A program made the position numbers and the translations under genes. A DNA stretch of 64,000 nucleotides from Sphaeramia orbicularis. Lineage: Eukaryota > Chordata > Actinopteri > Kurtiformes > Apogonidae. The notes under the pieces were generated by a model. The model saw only the letters and a program-made list of their open reading frames with translations, searched no databases and was not told the DNA's origin. The stretch covers positions 31,196,828-31,260,827 of the forward strand of contig NC_043962.1 in assembly GCF_902148855.1 (NCBI RefSeq). Reading direction: 5' to 3'. Positions 1 to 11,211 of this stretch are shown here, piece by piece. Position 1 is the stretch's first letter. Every line of letters starts with the position of its first letter.

Positions 1-300
1 TTCAGGACATTCATTACAAAGGCTACAGTTTATATCAATATCTTTCTTAAATGTATTTTTAATATAAGATTTAGCAGGATATAATTTCTGAATGAGTTTA
101 AAGGATATTTCTTTAACTTTATTGGTAAACAGATATCTGTTCGGGAGAAGCCAGACCTTTTTCCATGGTATATCATCTACCAACCTATTCCAGTGAGATA
201 TACCACAGGTTAATGTTGTAATATCTTTTTGGAATGATATATTAGAATTATTTTTTAGTTTTTCTTCAATATGACGAAAGTTTGTAGTCCTATCTGAACT
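1..300 (-). mobile_element. LINE ORF2 fragment, C-terminal part
   Basis: Read on the minus strand, this stretch is one open frame of about 95 codons that enters from 300 and runs off the left edge. It contains the tract WKKVWLLPNRYLFTNKVKEI followed by a Cys-x2-Cys pair (CSLCNEC). This is the layout of the zinc-binding region after the reverse transcriptase in L1/Tx1-type fish LINEs. Nothing here belongs to ddb2. The family is inferred from memory of fish LINE proteins, so the clade is uncertain; that it is a LINE is fairly secure. Confidence 0.65.
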
Positions 301-574
301 CTAAACATGGCGGTCATTAAGGGTTAACACTGACACCTACCGTTCAAAAGCCGCAACACACATGCAAGTTACAAAACACATTTTCTGCCATTAAAAATAC
401 ACGTGTGTGAGTGGCTGTTCTGCAAAAATATACTAGCTCTTACAGTGGGACTTAGCACCGACTTTTACAGGTAAGCAGCATTTAGTACCCCTACTGTTCC
501 GGACAAATACTTTAATGTGGACCTAAATGCTTCGTCTGTCACCTTCGTATCTGTTGTTGTTTATACAGGAAGAA
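301..574 (+). promoter_or_regulatory. ddb2: ddb2 promoter and 5' UTR exon
   Basis: This spacer lies between the LINE fragment and the ddb2 coding start. A YY1-like motif (AAACATGGCGG, about 303-313) is followed by a likely noncoding exon ending at 470 with donor gtaagc. The matching acceptor (tttatacag) ends at 569, six bases before the ddb2 ATG. No TATA box is obvious. Transcription start and regulation are inferred; I see no convincing p53 site. Confidence 0.45.
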
Positions 575-3500
575 ATGAAAAACGGACCGCCGAAGTCCGA
601 TGCATCTGAATCTAAAGGTAAAGTGCAGAAAAGAGCTGGGGACAAACCTGGACCAACTCTCTCCAAAAAACTACGACAAAAGAAAGATGCAGAGGCACCA
701 GGTGTGTAGGCTTTAAAGGACCTTTAGCACAATGACACTGTCCAGGAAATGTTCATGTCGTCACAGCTGATTGTAAACCTCTGGGTGCAGGGCCTTTTTT
801 CAGGTCTGCAGATGTCCAGAAGAGGGGTGGGCATGGGAGCATCGTGCACTACATTTACAAGAGCACTCTGGGACAAAGTCTTCACTCACAAATGAGACAG
901 GTGAAAATCTATCTATCTGTCTATCTATCTATCTATCTATGGTGATATCTAAAAATAAATGTCACTCCCACAAAGCTACATAATATGTTAAAAGGTGTTT
1001 TCCAGGATTTGTAAGAAATGATGTGAAACAAATATGACGTGCTTTTTGTGTAAAATTACTTATTCTGCTAATTTCTCCCGCAGCCATTTCATTATTCAGC
1101 TTTTCAGGTCATAGAATAGAATGCCTTTATTGTCATTATACATATGTACAACGAAATTAAAAGAGACAACTCTCTAGTGGTGCATAGTGCAAAACAGTTT
1201 AAAAGAAGAATAAAAGAAAAGTGTAAGTGTATATATACAGAATAAAAACAGGCATGTCACCAACTAAGAAACAGTAGAGATAAGTATATATTGCACTTTG
1301 ACTCTGGCTGAAAACTATGGATATATGTTAAATATATGTCCTTTTTTGAGGTGTTGTCATTGCAATGTGTTCAGTACCCATATTGCACTTGGATAAAACG
1401 TACTGCTAAATCTGGAGGTGCGGGCCTGGATGGACCTGTACCTCCTCCCTGAGGGCAACAGTGAGAACAGGCTGTGTCTGGGATGTGAACCGTCGAGGGT
1501 GATGCTTCTGGCCCTGCGCAGACACCTGGTGTTATAGATGTCTGACAGAGAGGACAGCTGGACTCCTATGATGCTCTGGGCTGACTTCCTGACTCTTTCC
1601 AGAGCCTTCTTGTCAGCCTGAGAGCTACTCCTATACCACACTAAGATGTTGTGGGTAAGGATGCTCTCCACAGAACATCTATAGAAGGACAGCAGCAGTT
1701 CCTGGGACAGGTTGACCCTTCTTAGTGACCTTAAAAAGTACAGACGCTGCCGTGTCTTTTTCACCAGGGCACTGGTGTTAGTGCCCCATGTGAGGTCCTG
1801 AGAAATGTATGTACCCAGGAATCTGAAGTCACTGACCCTCTCCACGGTGTCCCCTCAGATGAGAAGGAGGGGGGGATCCTCTCTCCAAGCATTTAACCAA
1901 GCATCTTGTTAAAATTATGTACTTTCATGTGTGAAAGTCCAAAATTCCAATGGAGAAAAATTTCTCTTTCAGCATTATCCTAGAAATTGGCATATTCAGT
2001 GCTTGGTGTTAGCTGATATTGGATACTAATGCACATAAATAGTATGGAGGAGCAGTAAATAGCAACATGAATAAGTTAAGCCGTTATTAGGCAGTGTTTA
2101 GTCAGTTTACAGCACCTTAACGATGCCTCTGTCTTACAACACTTTTGCACACAATTAAACACAAATCTTATATTGATGATGTGAAAAGAATAAACAGAAC
2201 TCTTTTTCTCTTACTACTCTTTTTCTGTTACTACAGCTGCAATAGAAGTCTAGTCACTTTCTTTGTGAGGTTTGATACAGTAGATGTGTTTGGTGTGTTG
2301 TAGGTAGGTAGGTGTACTTTATTTATGCCAAACTGGGAAATTACATTGTAGCAGCAGCATGACACACATACAATAAAAATACAGTACCACAGCAAACATG
2401 AGTAAAAAATGCAACACAAGAGGAAACACTATACATAATAATTTAGAAGTATAAAAAGATCTGGGTAGAATCTGGTTAATCATGAAAATGTGTCTTTTGT
2501 ATGACAAGGAGTAGCTCCACATCACACTCTCGTGTCTCTCACAGTGTCTCCAGGAGCCTTTTGTTCGCTCCCTGTCATCTTATCATTTCCACGGAGCCAC
2601 CAGCCCCTTCGACCGCAGAGTCACTTGTCTGGAGTGGCATCCCACTCATCACACCACTCTGGCTGCGGGATCCAAAGGTGGTGACATTTATCTGTGGGAC
2701 TTTGAGGTACCAACAAAGACGACTTTTATTCAAGGGGTGAGTTCCCATGTGACCGACTGCACATGTTTTTTGTTGGCGTTAAGAAGAGGCTTTAATTTCT
2801 ATTCATGTCATTTAAGTTGTGATGTTACACTTTGGTTTTTGCTTAGACGGGGGCTGGAGACTCAGTTACAGACATGAAGTTTAACCCGTTAAATCCCACT
2901 CAGCTGTTCACTTCATCTATGGGGGGCGCAACAGCACTCCGAGATTTCAATGGGAGAACCCTAACAGTGTTTGCCTGCACAGACACACTGAAGTAAGACT
3001 GAAGTTAAAATCTGGAGGAGTTTTCAGCCAGATCAGTCTAGCATCAGTCTTCTTATCAGGTGGCCCCATTTCGGTTTAATGATTTGTGGAAGTGTACAGC
3101 CCTGTGATAGGTCTGTGTTTGTGTTTCTATGCACAGAACGGACCAGGAGACTTTATCGGAGGGATGAAGTTTTGTCCAACGGACTTTTCTAAAGTCTATG
3201 TGGCCTCCGGTGAGGGTATACTGACCCTGCACAGCTTTGAGGGCAAAGCACCCACTGTTCTGTCCAGAACTCAAGACTGTGGCCACGACCACCACAATGT
3301 TTGGTGAGAAAAGAAGACTGATGTGAGATGAGAGATAGATGGATGAGCTGATTTCTGCAGGATGTTATTAAAACATGTTGCTAATGTTTAACCCATAAAG
3401 ACCCAAACAGCCTCTGGTGACCCAAACCATCTACTGATCTAAAATGTTTAATACCTGTTGATCCACTAATCCTATCAATACATGTAAATAATTGGTGTAA

Positions 3501-6500
3501 AATGCAGTTTGTCATCTTGTTATTGACACCAGATATTACCTATTTGGACGTTTAGAGGTTCCACAGTGAATGTGAAAACACCGTCATCTTCTACAACATT
3601 GATTCACCAGTAAAACCCATGTAGATAAATGACAATAGATGGAGACACTTGGTTTATGTGCAGTTAATGATGGATATTGTTGAAAAAGTTACAATAAGTT
3701 TTCTCTGTTTTTCATATAACCTTCAAATGTAATATCAGCATGATGATTAATGTACATGATCAGTGAATTACATGTAGGAAAATACCTGATTGTCACTGAA
3801 AAAAATGCAAAATATAGTGGATAATATTGTAATAAATGGCGATTAATCACTTATGAAAGGGTAAATAGAGAGAAAAATTAATTCAGTAGCACTGGATCTT
3901 TACAGGCTAATTGACATAAAACTGAATTTGGAGGAAAAAAATTTGTAACTTCTTAAATACTTTAATCATAGCATTTAAAAACAAATGAAGCCAAAAGTAA
4001 AGAATAATGGCATTTTGGGTGAGGCGATCCATAGATTTGTTGTTATAAAGTAAAACACTTAAGTCATCTCTTAGCTTTGTTCGTGTTTCCTCTTATTGTT
4101 CATATCTATTAAACTCACTTCTCTCTTACAGTTACTGGTTTTGCTGTGTAGATGTGTCTGTAAGTCGACAGATGCTTGTGACTGGAGACAATACAGGACA
4201 ACTGTCACTGCTGAGCTTGGATGGCCAAAAGGTGTGTTAAATGTTCTACACATAGTGGAATCATTCTTCCTTTTTTGGAGTTGGTTATGTTTCATTCGTT
4301 AATAATTTTGTTCCGTATTAACATTGTAGATTTTCAGTGATAAATTGCACAAAGCCAAAGTGACTCATGCAGAGTTCAACCCCCGTTGTGATTGGCTCTT
4401 GGCTACGGCCTCAGTTGACCACACGGTGAAACTTTGGGACCTCAGAAACATTAAGGACAAGACAAACTTCCTCCACAATATGCCTCATGAGAAAGCTGTG
4501 AACTCAGGTAACAGAAAAACATTTACGTCCTTGTATTTGTTAAGACTCTTTTGATTGTGTTGAATTTTGTTTAAAGTGAAAACTCTTGATACAAATGTGT
4601 CATTTCCTCTCAGCCTATTTCAATCCATTGGACTGCTCCAAGTTGCTCACCACAGATCAGTATGATCAGATCCGGGTTTACTCCTCGTCTGATTGGTCAA
4701 AGCCTCTACATATCATCCAGCATCCACATAGACAGTTCCAGCATCTCACACCCATCAAGGTTTGTGACTGCATCATATGAGTTACTGAAGTCTGCAGCAA
4801 CAGGGACCATACATTTAACACTCACATCGGTTAAAACTTGATGCAAGGCCAACCAGATCACTTGTTAATATCATGACGTACTTTACAAAGATGTACAGCC
4901 TCAAAAATACCAGGTAGAATTTTGCATGGTTAAAAAGAAATGATACTCCTAATACTACTGATAAGTGTAATTCTTGTCAATTACTCTGTTCAGTTGTCAA
5001 GAATAAAGGTGAAAATTTGTGCTTCATTTGTCCATTGTAGGCTACGTGGCACCCGGTGTATGATCTGATTGTGGCTGGACGTTACCCTGACGACCGCATT
5101 TGTCCTGGTGATCAGAGAACCATTGACGTATTTGACTCAAACTCAGCAGAGCTTGTTTGTCAGTTACAAGATCCTACTGTTTCAGGAATCAAATCTGTGA
5201 GTTTGTACCTATGATATCCAACTTTTCCAGTGTAAATTATCTAAAAATGAACCTACCTAACCAACGTAAGTTATACACTGCCTGGCCAAAAAATAAGTTG
5301 CACATGCAATATTTCACTGCACCACCTTTGGTTTTGACTACAGGAGGCTTTCACTGGATTTAACTAAGCAAATAGTTCAGATCCTTCCATCAGTAAGTAC
5401 TGCAGCGGTTAATAATGTTTCAGCTGTAACAAGTTATTTAACTCTAAGTGATGTAGTAAGTACCCTCTCGTGTCTTTAATGTCAAAGAGATTGGACAATG
5501 CCAGGATTGATCAGGGTCATCAGGTTTGTGACAGAATAGTGAAGGGAGAATGAGACATCATTTTCACACACGGATTAACCACCGTAAAGTCCAGAATCTA
5601 ATTTTGGATGTGATGAACACTTGATGCAGCGGTCTGATTCTCCATCAATAATCAAAAATTAATGCAACTATGGATGAAAAAAATATTATGACCCTTATTG
5701 TGACACTACATAAGTATTATGTGACAAAAAAGATGTTACAGTGAATGTCTTCTGTAATCAAAACCAAAGGTGGTGCAGTGAAATATTGCATTTGTGACTT
5801 TTTTTTGGCCAGGCAGTGTATATTTTGCTGACTTGCGTTTACTTTTTAGCAAATGTACCAAATTGTGCTCAGATTACGAGAAATTTGTAGTTGCATTTAG
5901 TGTAATGCCTGTTCAACCCTGACCCTGCCATTATGGTTTGTGTAATGTTAATTTTTACTGTTTCATCACCATGAAATAACAAAACTAATAATGAGACTAA
6001 GGCTTTAACATGAACATGAGTCACTTCAAATCAAGTTTAATAACAGTGGTGGTGAAAACAGCTCCCATGATTCCATGCTAATGGTCAAACATCTTACAGA
6101 AGTTATATGCTGCAGCGGGAAAACTTTAACAGTCTTTAAACTTTCCTTATTGCAGATCAACAAATTTAATCCCAGTGGAGATGTGATTGGATCTGGGATG
6201 GGTGAGTTCTTCCCATGTGCTGGAAATAGGTGTCATAACAACACTGACAGTGTCACTCAGTGTTTCTCGTTCACTCACAGGTGTAACCGTGCTGGTCTGG
6301 GATAGAAATGAGTCACTGATCAATGATCGGCACAAACTACAGGAGGAAACCACAACCTCAGTGGACAGCCTCAGAGGCCAGCGGAGGAGTCAGCAGCGCT
6401 CCAGCAGGGACAGGAGAGGTCCCGCTATGGATGCAAAACTCAAGAAAAAACTGGCCTCTCTGGAAGAATCTGAGACCAAGACCAAGAGTAAACACAGTAA

Positions 6501-6522
6501 AACTCAGCTGAAGAAGAATTAA
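575..6522 (+). CDS. ddb2: DNA damage-binding protein 2 (DDB2, XPE), WD-repeat UV-lesion sensor
   Basis: DDB2 pairs with DDB1 and CUL4-RBX1 in the nucleus and recognises UV photoproducts to start global-genome nucleotide excision repair. Coding exons are 575-701, 812-900, 2545-2736, then 2847-2992 OR 3137-3303, then 4132-4231, 4330-4507, 4614-4759, 5041-5196, 6156-6201 and 6281-6522; all phases join cleanly. The protein has 473 or 480 residues depending on which alternative exon is used. It has a basic N terminus, a helical segment ([10 protein letters not shown]), then a seven-blade WD propeller. Diagnostic pieces are the lesion-probing hairpin [13 protein letters not shown] (human Phe-Gln-His), the DDB1-contacting box VKLWDLRN, and [14 protein letters not shown]. 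The start at 575 follows an acceptor; the in-frame ATG at 527 is probably intronic. The tail after the last blade (basic, Gln/Ser-rich, ending KKN) is longer than in human. The poly(A) signal is near 6695. Confidence 0.95.
905..942. repeat. (TCTA)n microsatellite
   Basis: A tetranucleotide run of about nine units with one TCTG interruption, at the start of ddb2 intron 2. It has no coding value. Confidence 0.9.
1112..1875 (-). mobile_element. 5'-truncated LINE (CR1/L2/Rex1-like)
   Basis: An open frame at 1357-1845 (minus) gives the end of a reverse-transcriptase ORF, with [14 protein letters not shown], then a tract on [16 protein letters not shown], and the tail [12 protein letters not shown] that is common to fish CR1/L2/Rex-type LINEs. 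Downstream on the same strand lies the family's 3' UTR, ending in the complement of TTTATTGTCATTATACATATGTACAACGAAATT and an (AATAG)-type tail near 1112. Only the last quarter of the element is present. It sits antisense in ddb2 intron 2. The frame is intact over 162 codons, which suggests a fairly young insertion. Confidence 0.75.
2295..2460. repeat. Possible LINE 3'-UTR remnant
   Basis: The text GTACTTTATTTATGCCAAAC followed by TGGGAAATTACA and a CAGCAGCATGACACACATACA tract resembles the 3' ends of common fish LINEs (tail-end copies reading TTTATTGATCCCAAACTGGG). It lies 85 bases upstream of ddb2 coding exon 3. Family assignment rests on memory only. Confidence 0.4.
2847..2992 (+). other. 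ddb2: ddb2 alternative exon A (WD repeat version 1)
   Basis: This 146-nt exon enters in phase 0 and leaves in phase 2. Its acceptor is ttttgcttag and its donor is AA|gtaaga. It encodes a WD segment with [20 protein letters not shown] and then a [11 protein letters not shown] turn. It matches the corresponding part of human DDB2 as I remember it ([20 protein letters not shown]). Exon B at 3137-3303 has the same entry and exit phases, so A and B substitute for each other. Confidence 0.85.
3137..3303 (+). other. ddb2: ddb2 alternative exon B (WD repeat version 2)
   Basis: This 167-nt exon has a good acceptor (ttctatgcacag) and donor (TTTG|gtgaga) and the same phases as exon A (in 0, out 2). It encodes [20 protein letters not shown], then a [12 protein letters not shown] turn, and a longer exit loop with CGHDHHNV. 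It aligns end to end with exon A at roughly one third identity, so it looks like an old tandem exon duplication. Including both exons would shift the frame, because 146+167 is not a multiple of three plus two. It has no stop in frame and no sign of decay. Confidence 0.8.
3388..3910. mobile_element. piggyBac-like MITE, copy 1
   Basis: The left end is TTAACCCATAAAGACCCA, with the TTAA target site plus CCC start typical of piggyBac ends. The right end is a decayed inverted copy (ACTGGATCTTTACAGGCTAA). The interior matches the copies at 37439-37986, 39749-40281 and the split copy at 18706-20060. It has no coding capacity and lies in a ddb2 intron. Confidence 0.7.
5273..5823. mobile_element. Tc1/mariner-type MITE with long terminal inverted repeats
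   Basis: The ends are CACTGCCTGGCCAAAAAA and its complement TTTTTTGGCCAGGCAGTG, flanked by TA. The inverted arms continue inward (CAATATTTCACTGCACCACC against GGTGGTGCAGTGAAATATTG) for about 65 bases. It is about 545 bp, has no transposase frame, and sits inside the ddb2 intron before coding exon 6156-6201. Confidence 0.85.
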
Positions 6523-6689
6523 ACTGTAAATATCATCAGGATATTGAAAAGTTGTATGTATATTGTATATGTCTTTGTTTCTGGGTTGTTGACTTCAGGG
6601 ATTCCTGTAACTTTTAAAAGATTTTTCCATTCTTATATTTTGTAAACCAAGTTAATATAACAGGTTCTCACTGATGTTTTTCTACTGTA

Positions 6690-6736
6690 TTGAAATAAAA
6701 ATGTTCTCTTGTTAAGGATGTGATGCTTTTTTATTT
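6690..6736. terminator. Abutting poly(A) signals of ddb2 and fam180b
   Basis: AATAAA of ddb2 (+) lies at about 6694-6699. The complement of AATAAA for fam180b (-) lies at about 6730-6735, and another is at 6780. Cleavage 10-30 bases beyond each signal would make the two 3' UTRs touch or overlap by a few bases. Confidence 0.6.
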
Positions 6737-6822
6737 CACAGATGCAGTACACATTTCACAGATATTTTACCTCCAAATTGTTTATTTATACGTTTATCTT
6801 GTACACACTGGCAGTAGACTGA

Positions 6823-7558
6823 TTATGCATAACTGATAAAATATTGTCCACGTAGTTCATGGAGTGTGACATTTGCCAGTTGGAGGAGCAGTCCGCCCCA
6901 GGCCTGCCGTTCCTCTTCTCCCTCTTGGTGCCAGGCCTGGTGAGCAGAGTACACCATACTCAGAAGAACACTGTCAAACTCAGCCTGAGTTAGTGATTTC
7001 CTCCTTTGACTCTGGAGTTCAGTCATCATCTGTGCCATGGCGCTACGACTTCTGGGAATATCATCATTTATCTGAGACAGGAAAGACCGTCCTGCCCTCA
7101 TTGATGCCAGTTCCTCATCAAGCAGGATTATGTTATTATCTTGGTCGATTTCCACCCCGCCAAGCAAGAACTGTATACATGAAAGAAACATACAAAGAAA
7201 TATATAATCCTTATTTTGCAAGTACAATTTTGAGTTATTTTTCCACACAATCGCTTCTTTTGACACAAAAGGAGGAACATACCTCAAACATCAGGTTTGC
7301 ATGAGAAAGAGATAAGCCCGCTTTTTGAGGAGTTGTACTTCTGCCTGCAGCCACATCTACAATCAGAAAAATACTAATATTAAAACCACTACTCACCACT
7401 TATAACTCTTTACAGTTAGATCATTACATAATCTTCAAAATGTATATTCTCATCACAGCTCTTTTAGAAGATTTATTTTCATTAAACTTACCATACAGCA
7501 CTTGGTCAAAGCAAAGCCATACCATGACCTGGAGGCAGATTTTAAGATGTAATTTCAT
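6823..7558 (-). CDS. fam180b: FAM180 family secreted protein, probably FAM180B
   Basis: Three minus-strand exons (7492-7558, 7283-7356, 6823-7170) join in phase to give 162 residues. The start is a classic signal peptide (MKLHLKICLQVMVWLCF), followed by a short linker and the family core: LMFEFLLGGVEI, then ILLDEELASMRAG and a helical tail. This matches FAM180A/B, small vertebrate proteins of unknown biochemical function (family about 170-185 residues). The assignment to B rests on position: human FAM180B is also beside KBTBD4. The gene is tail to tail with ddb2 and head to head with kbtbd4. The 348-nt last exon carries most of the conserved region. Confidence 0.8.
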
Positions 7559-9113
7559 GTTAAATCCCAGCTTGATTTTTGCAGACAGATATCACCGCAT
7601 CCTTCTCACCTCTCCATTTGCTCACTGACTTGTGTGAGTCTACGCAGAAGGAAACTCAGGCTGAATACCAAACATTTTTCCTCCTTGGAAAAAGAGGACT
7701 TAAAGCCAGTTGGCAAAAATAGTACTTTTACTGAATCCCACTTCTTCTGATTCACTTCACATCTATATAGTGGAAAAAGTCAAGCACAACTTTTAAATAG
7801 CCACATTGCTTTGGGAATAAATGGTTGATTAATTTTAAAGGTATGAGTCCTTCATATGCTGAAGAGATTTGGGACATTTTCTATAAAATCCATGAATGCT
7901 GGTTGCTCTAATGCAAAAAATTCCCTTTGCAAGAAAATATTCTACAATGTCAGTGCATTGATTTATATACCTCAGGATGGAAGAGCTCATTCAGATTACA
8001 GAGGTCACCTAAAGTGTTGTCTTTTGACTCTTGATGTGTCCCATTTAAATACCCCTAAAACCACTAGAGACACATACTGTATATATGTGTCCCTTGAATA
8101 CAAATACTTCATTAATTCATGCACACATTCCATCTCTATAGAATATAAGAATATATAATACTGTCAATAAAATGGCGTCCATTAAGCAGCAAGCATGAAC
8201 AGTGATTAAAACAATGAAAAAAAGTAACTCAGTAGGCGGTACAGATTAAATAAACACTAACTGAGCGTTTTACAAATAGACCTAGTAAGTATGATTTACA
8301 TGTGGAGGAGAGACAGCGTTTTCAAACGACAGCTGTAAAACCAAACTGTACCACAAAGAGGCAGTAGTGCGAGTTGGAACCAACAAACCGTTTCTTGGTT
8401 CACCGAAGAAAAAGTTTATTTACTTCCGGTCTACAGTTCAGTGGCTACTGAATGATAAAGTAGAGAAGATAAAGGTAACCATATTTGTTAGTACTATTTA
8501 TTTAAATCATGTCGACCCAGCTTTTATCTCATTAGTGAAACTACGTCCATCTATCACATTTAAATTAACAGTTAGCCGGTTAGCTGCAGAGGTGCTAACG
8601 CCACCCACAACACAACCCTGCTAACGTTAGCGTGGCAAAGTAATAGTGAATCACCAACTGTTTATGTTAAAAAATGATTGAATCTGCGAGTTACCTTTGT
8701 TACCGCTATTATTTAGTACGAAGTGAAGCTACACAGTGAAGTCAATGCATTTACAGATGTCATAATTCAATAATTCAGCACTCGAAAAGCATCTTCGACA
8801 CTTAACGCTGCCACTGTGAGAGGATCGCCAATTTTAACTTAGTAGAAGTGTTTTCCCAGGTATATAATACTAAGTGAAACACACTTCTGAGTGGTGCCAC
8901 TGGTGTGTGCATATATGCGAGAGTATGTGAAAGAAACACACTGCAAAGTGGCACTAATGTAAAAATACATTATCACAGTAAGCCATTTACCATTTTCTAA
9001 AGTTTTAAGCTTAACAATATGCTGATCCAGTAACTTATTATCAAGCTCTTCTCGATTTAATGGCAGGAGAGACTAAAAGGATACAATTGGTGACTTTCAG
9101 GAGAGCAGCAGAC
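7559..9113. promoter_or_regulatory. Divergent fam180b / kbtbd4 intergenic region with kbtbd4 5' UTR exon
   Basis: This stretch lies between the two divergently read genes. A likely noncoding kbtbd4 exon ends at 8474 (AAAG|gtaacc), spliced to the acceptor gactttcag ending near 9100. A GCTAACGTTAGC-like palindromic stretch is at about 8620-8632. I see no open frame with family resemblance and no recognisable transposon here. Confidence 0.4.
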
Positions 9114-11211
9114 ATGGAGTCCAGTGAGGAGGGGGGCCTCAGTGTTGGGGGCTCCATGGGAGAGGAGAACTACTTCTTGGGATACACCTTCACCGACCGC
9201 TCCCATTCCAGCAGGGTGGTGAAGAGCATCATGGACCTGTGCCTGGAGGATGGCCTGTTTGCTGATGTTACCATCACCGTTGACAGCAAAGAATTTCACC
9301 TACACCGACTTGTTCTCTCAGCACAGAGCAGCTTCTTTCGCTCCATGTTCACCTCCAATCTTAAAGAGTCCCACAACCGTGCTATTGAGCTGAAAGATGT
9401 CAGTGCTACTGTTTTTCAGTTGCTCATAGACTACATTTACCATGGTACCATTAAGCTGAGGGTAGAAGAGCTGCAAGACACCTATGAGATGGCAGACATG
9501 TACCAGCTGACTGCGCTGTTTGAGGAGTGCTCCCGTTTCCTCTCACGGACTGTGGAGGTCAAAAATTGCCTGCAGGTTATTCACTGTTTTTCTTCAGTCT
9601 CATGGTCTCTGCTACTCAGTGATAATTATGTTATGTCAGTGTTACTATAATTACCTGTTTTTGTGCAGGTGATGTGGCTTGCAGACAGACACAGTGACCA
9701 GGAGTTGTACACTGCAGCCAAGCACTGTGCTAAAATCCACTTGGCTCAACTGCATCAGACAGAGGAATTTGTTAATCTACCTCTCTGTCTGCTTCTGGAC
9801 ATCATCAAAGGTAACACAATCTCCTGTTTCATCTTCATACATAATCCTGTTGTCACCACTGATTTTTCTGCATGTCACACAGCGGTCGCAAAAGTTTTTG
9901 TTTAGTTGTTTTTTTTTACGAATTTAACAGGAAACAAGTGTTTTTTTCTGAGAAGGCTATGGATATAACAAAAGCAGATGTGCATTCAGTGTTCATCCAC
10001 AAAACTGATACAGAAAGGTTTTCCATTACATAGATTACACATTTTTATAGACAACCTAAAACAGTGAAACATACTGTGGTAGTGCTGAGCCTTTAACATT
10101 TATTTTATTAATTTGTCCCTTGTGCTTATTTGTGTTCAGATGGTGTTCCAAGCTCCCAGAATCCAACAGTGGCCATTGAGTCATGGATAAACCACAACAA
10201 AGTGGAGAGAGAAGAGTTTTCTTGCATCCTTCAAGAAAATCTTAAGGTAATACTTGTTTGTCTTGAGCTGGAAAGGATTTTGAAGATGACTGACTTATTT
10301 CATGTTTGCTGGATTATTTATGTATCTTATTACTTTTCTGTCATCCACAGGAAATTGGTGAGAATGTACATATCTATCTAATTGGTAAAGAGGAAACGCG
10401 AACACATTCTCTTGCTGTGTCACTACACTGTGATGAGGATGATGCGATCAGTGTTAGTGGCCAGAACAGTTTATGTCATCAGATCACTGCAGCCTGTAAG
10501 CATGGAGGGGACCTGTATGTGGTTGGAGGGTCGATCCCCCGCCGTATGTGGAAGTGCAACATGCACACGATGGACTGGGAGCGCTGTGCCCCACTGCCCA
10601 GAGACCGCCTCCACCACACCATGGTCTCTGTCTACACTGAGGACGCTATCTACTCACTAGGTGGTAAGACGTTACAGGACACCCTCTCCAATGCTGTCAT
10701 TTACTACACAGTCAAGGACAACATGTGGACAGAAACTAGCCAGCTGGACACTGCAGTGTCTGGTGCTGCTGGTGTGAACCTGGGTGGAACCATCTACCTG
10801 CTTGGTGGGGAGGAGAATGATATGGATTTTTTTACGAAGCCATCCCGACTCATTCAGTGCTTCGACACCTCCTCGCAGAAGTGCCAGATCAAACCATACA
10901 TGCTGCCATTTGCAGGGTGTATGCACGCTGCAGTCCACATGGATGTGATCTTCATTGTAGCAGAAGGAGACTCCTTAGTTTGCTACAACCCTCTCCTGGA
11001 GAGTTTCACCCGCCTGCGCTTCCCTGAGGTGTGGAGCTGCGTTCCTTCCCTGTGGAAGGTGGCTAGTTGTAATGGCTGCATATATGTCTTCAGGGACAAA
11101 TGTAAGAAAGGTGATGCAAACACATTAAAGTTTAACCCTGCCACATCTGTCGTCTCTGTTATCAGAGGAATAAAAATCCTCCTCACAAACTGGCAGTTTG
11201 TTTTAGCCTAA
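9114..11211 (+). CDS. kbtbd4: Kelch repeat and BTB domain-containing protein 4
   Basis: KBTBD4 is the substrate receptor of a CUL3-RBX1 ubiquitin ligase; known targets include CoREST-HDAC complexes in the nucleus. Exons 9114-9575, 9669-9810, 10140-10246 and 10351-11211 join in phase to 523 residues. The BTB domain is at about 48-150 (FADVTITVDSKEFHLHRLVL), then BACK (LADRHSDQELYTAAKHCAKI), then Kelch blades from about 285 to the end. The loop GSIPRRMWKC at about 297-306 is the site where in-frame insertions activate human KBTBD4 in medulloblastoma. I chose the ATG at 9114 because a 3' splice site (actttcag) ends just before it; the in-frame ATG at 9060 would then be intronic. The 3' UTR probably runs to the AATAAA near 12311. 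Confidence 0.95.

Noticed and set aside
300-470. Possible p53 response element upstream of ddb2 (ACACATGCAA near 358)
   Set aside because: It breaks the RRRCWWGYYY half-site pattern at several positions and has no partner half-site. Regulation of DDB2 by p53 is also not conserved in all vertebrates.
1357-1845. A 162-codon minus-strand open frame that could be taken for a host gene
   Set aside because: The tract [12 protein letters not shown] and the neighbouring 3' UTR mark it as the end of a LINE reverse-transcriptase ORF.
2847-3303. Exons A and B as consecutive constitutive exons of ddb2
   Set aside because: Joining A (ends phase 2) to B (starts phase 0) shifts the frame, while each alone joins 4132-4231 correctly and restores [10 protein letters not shown].
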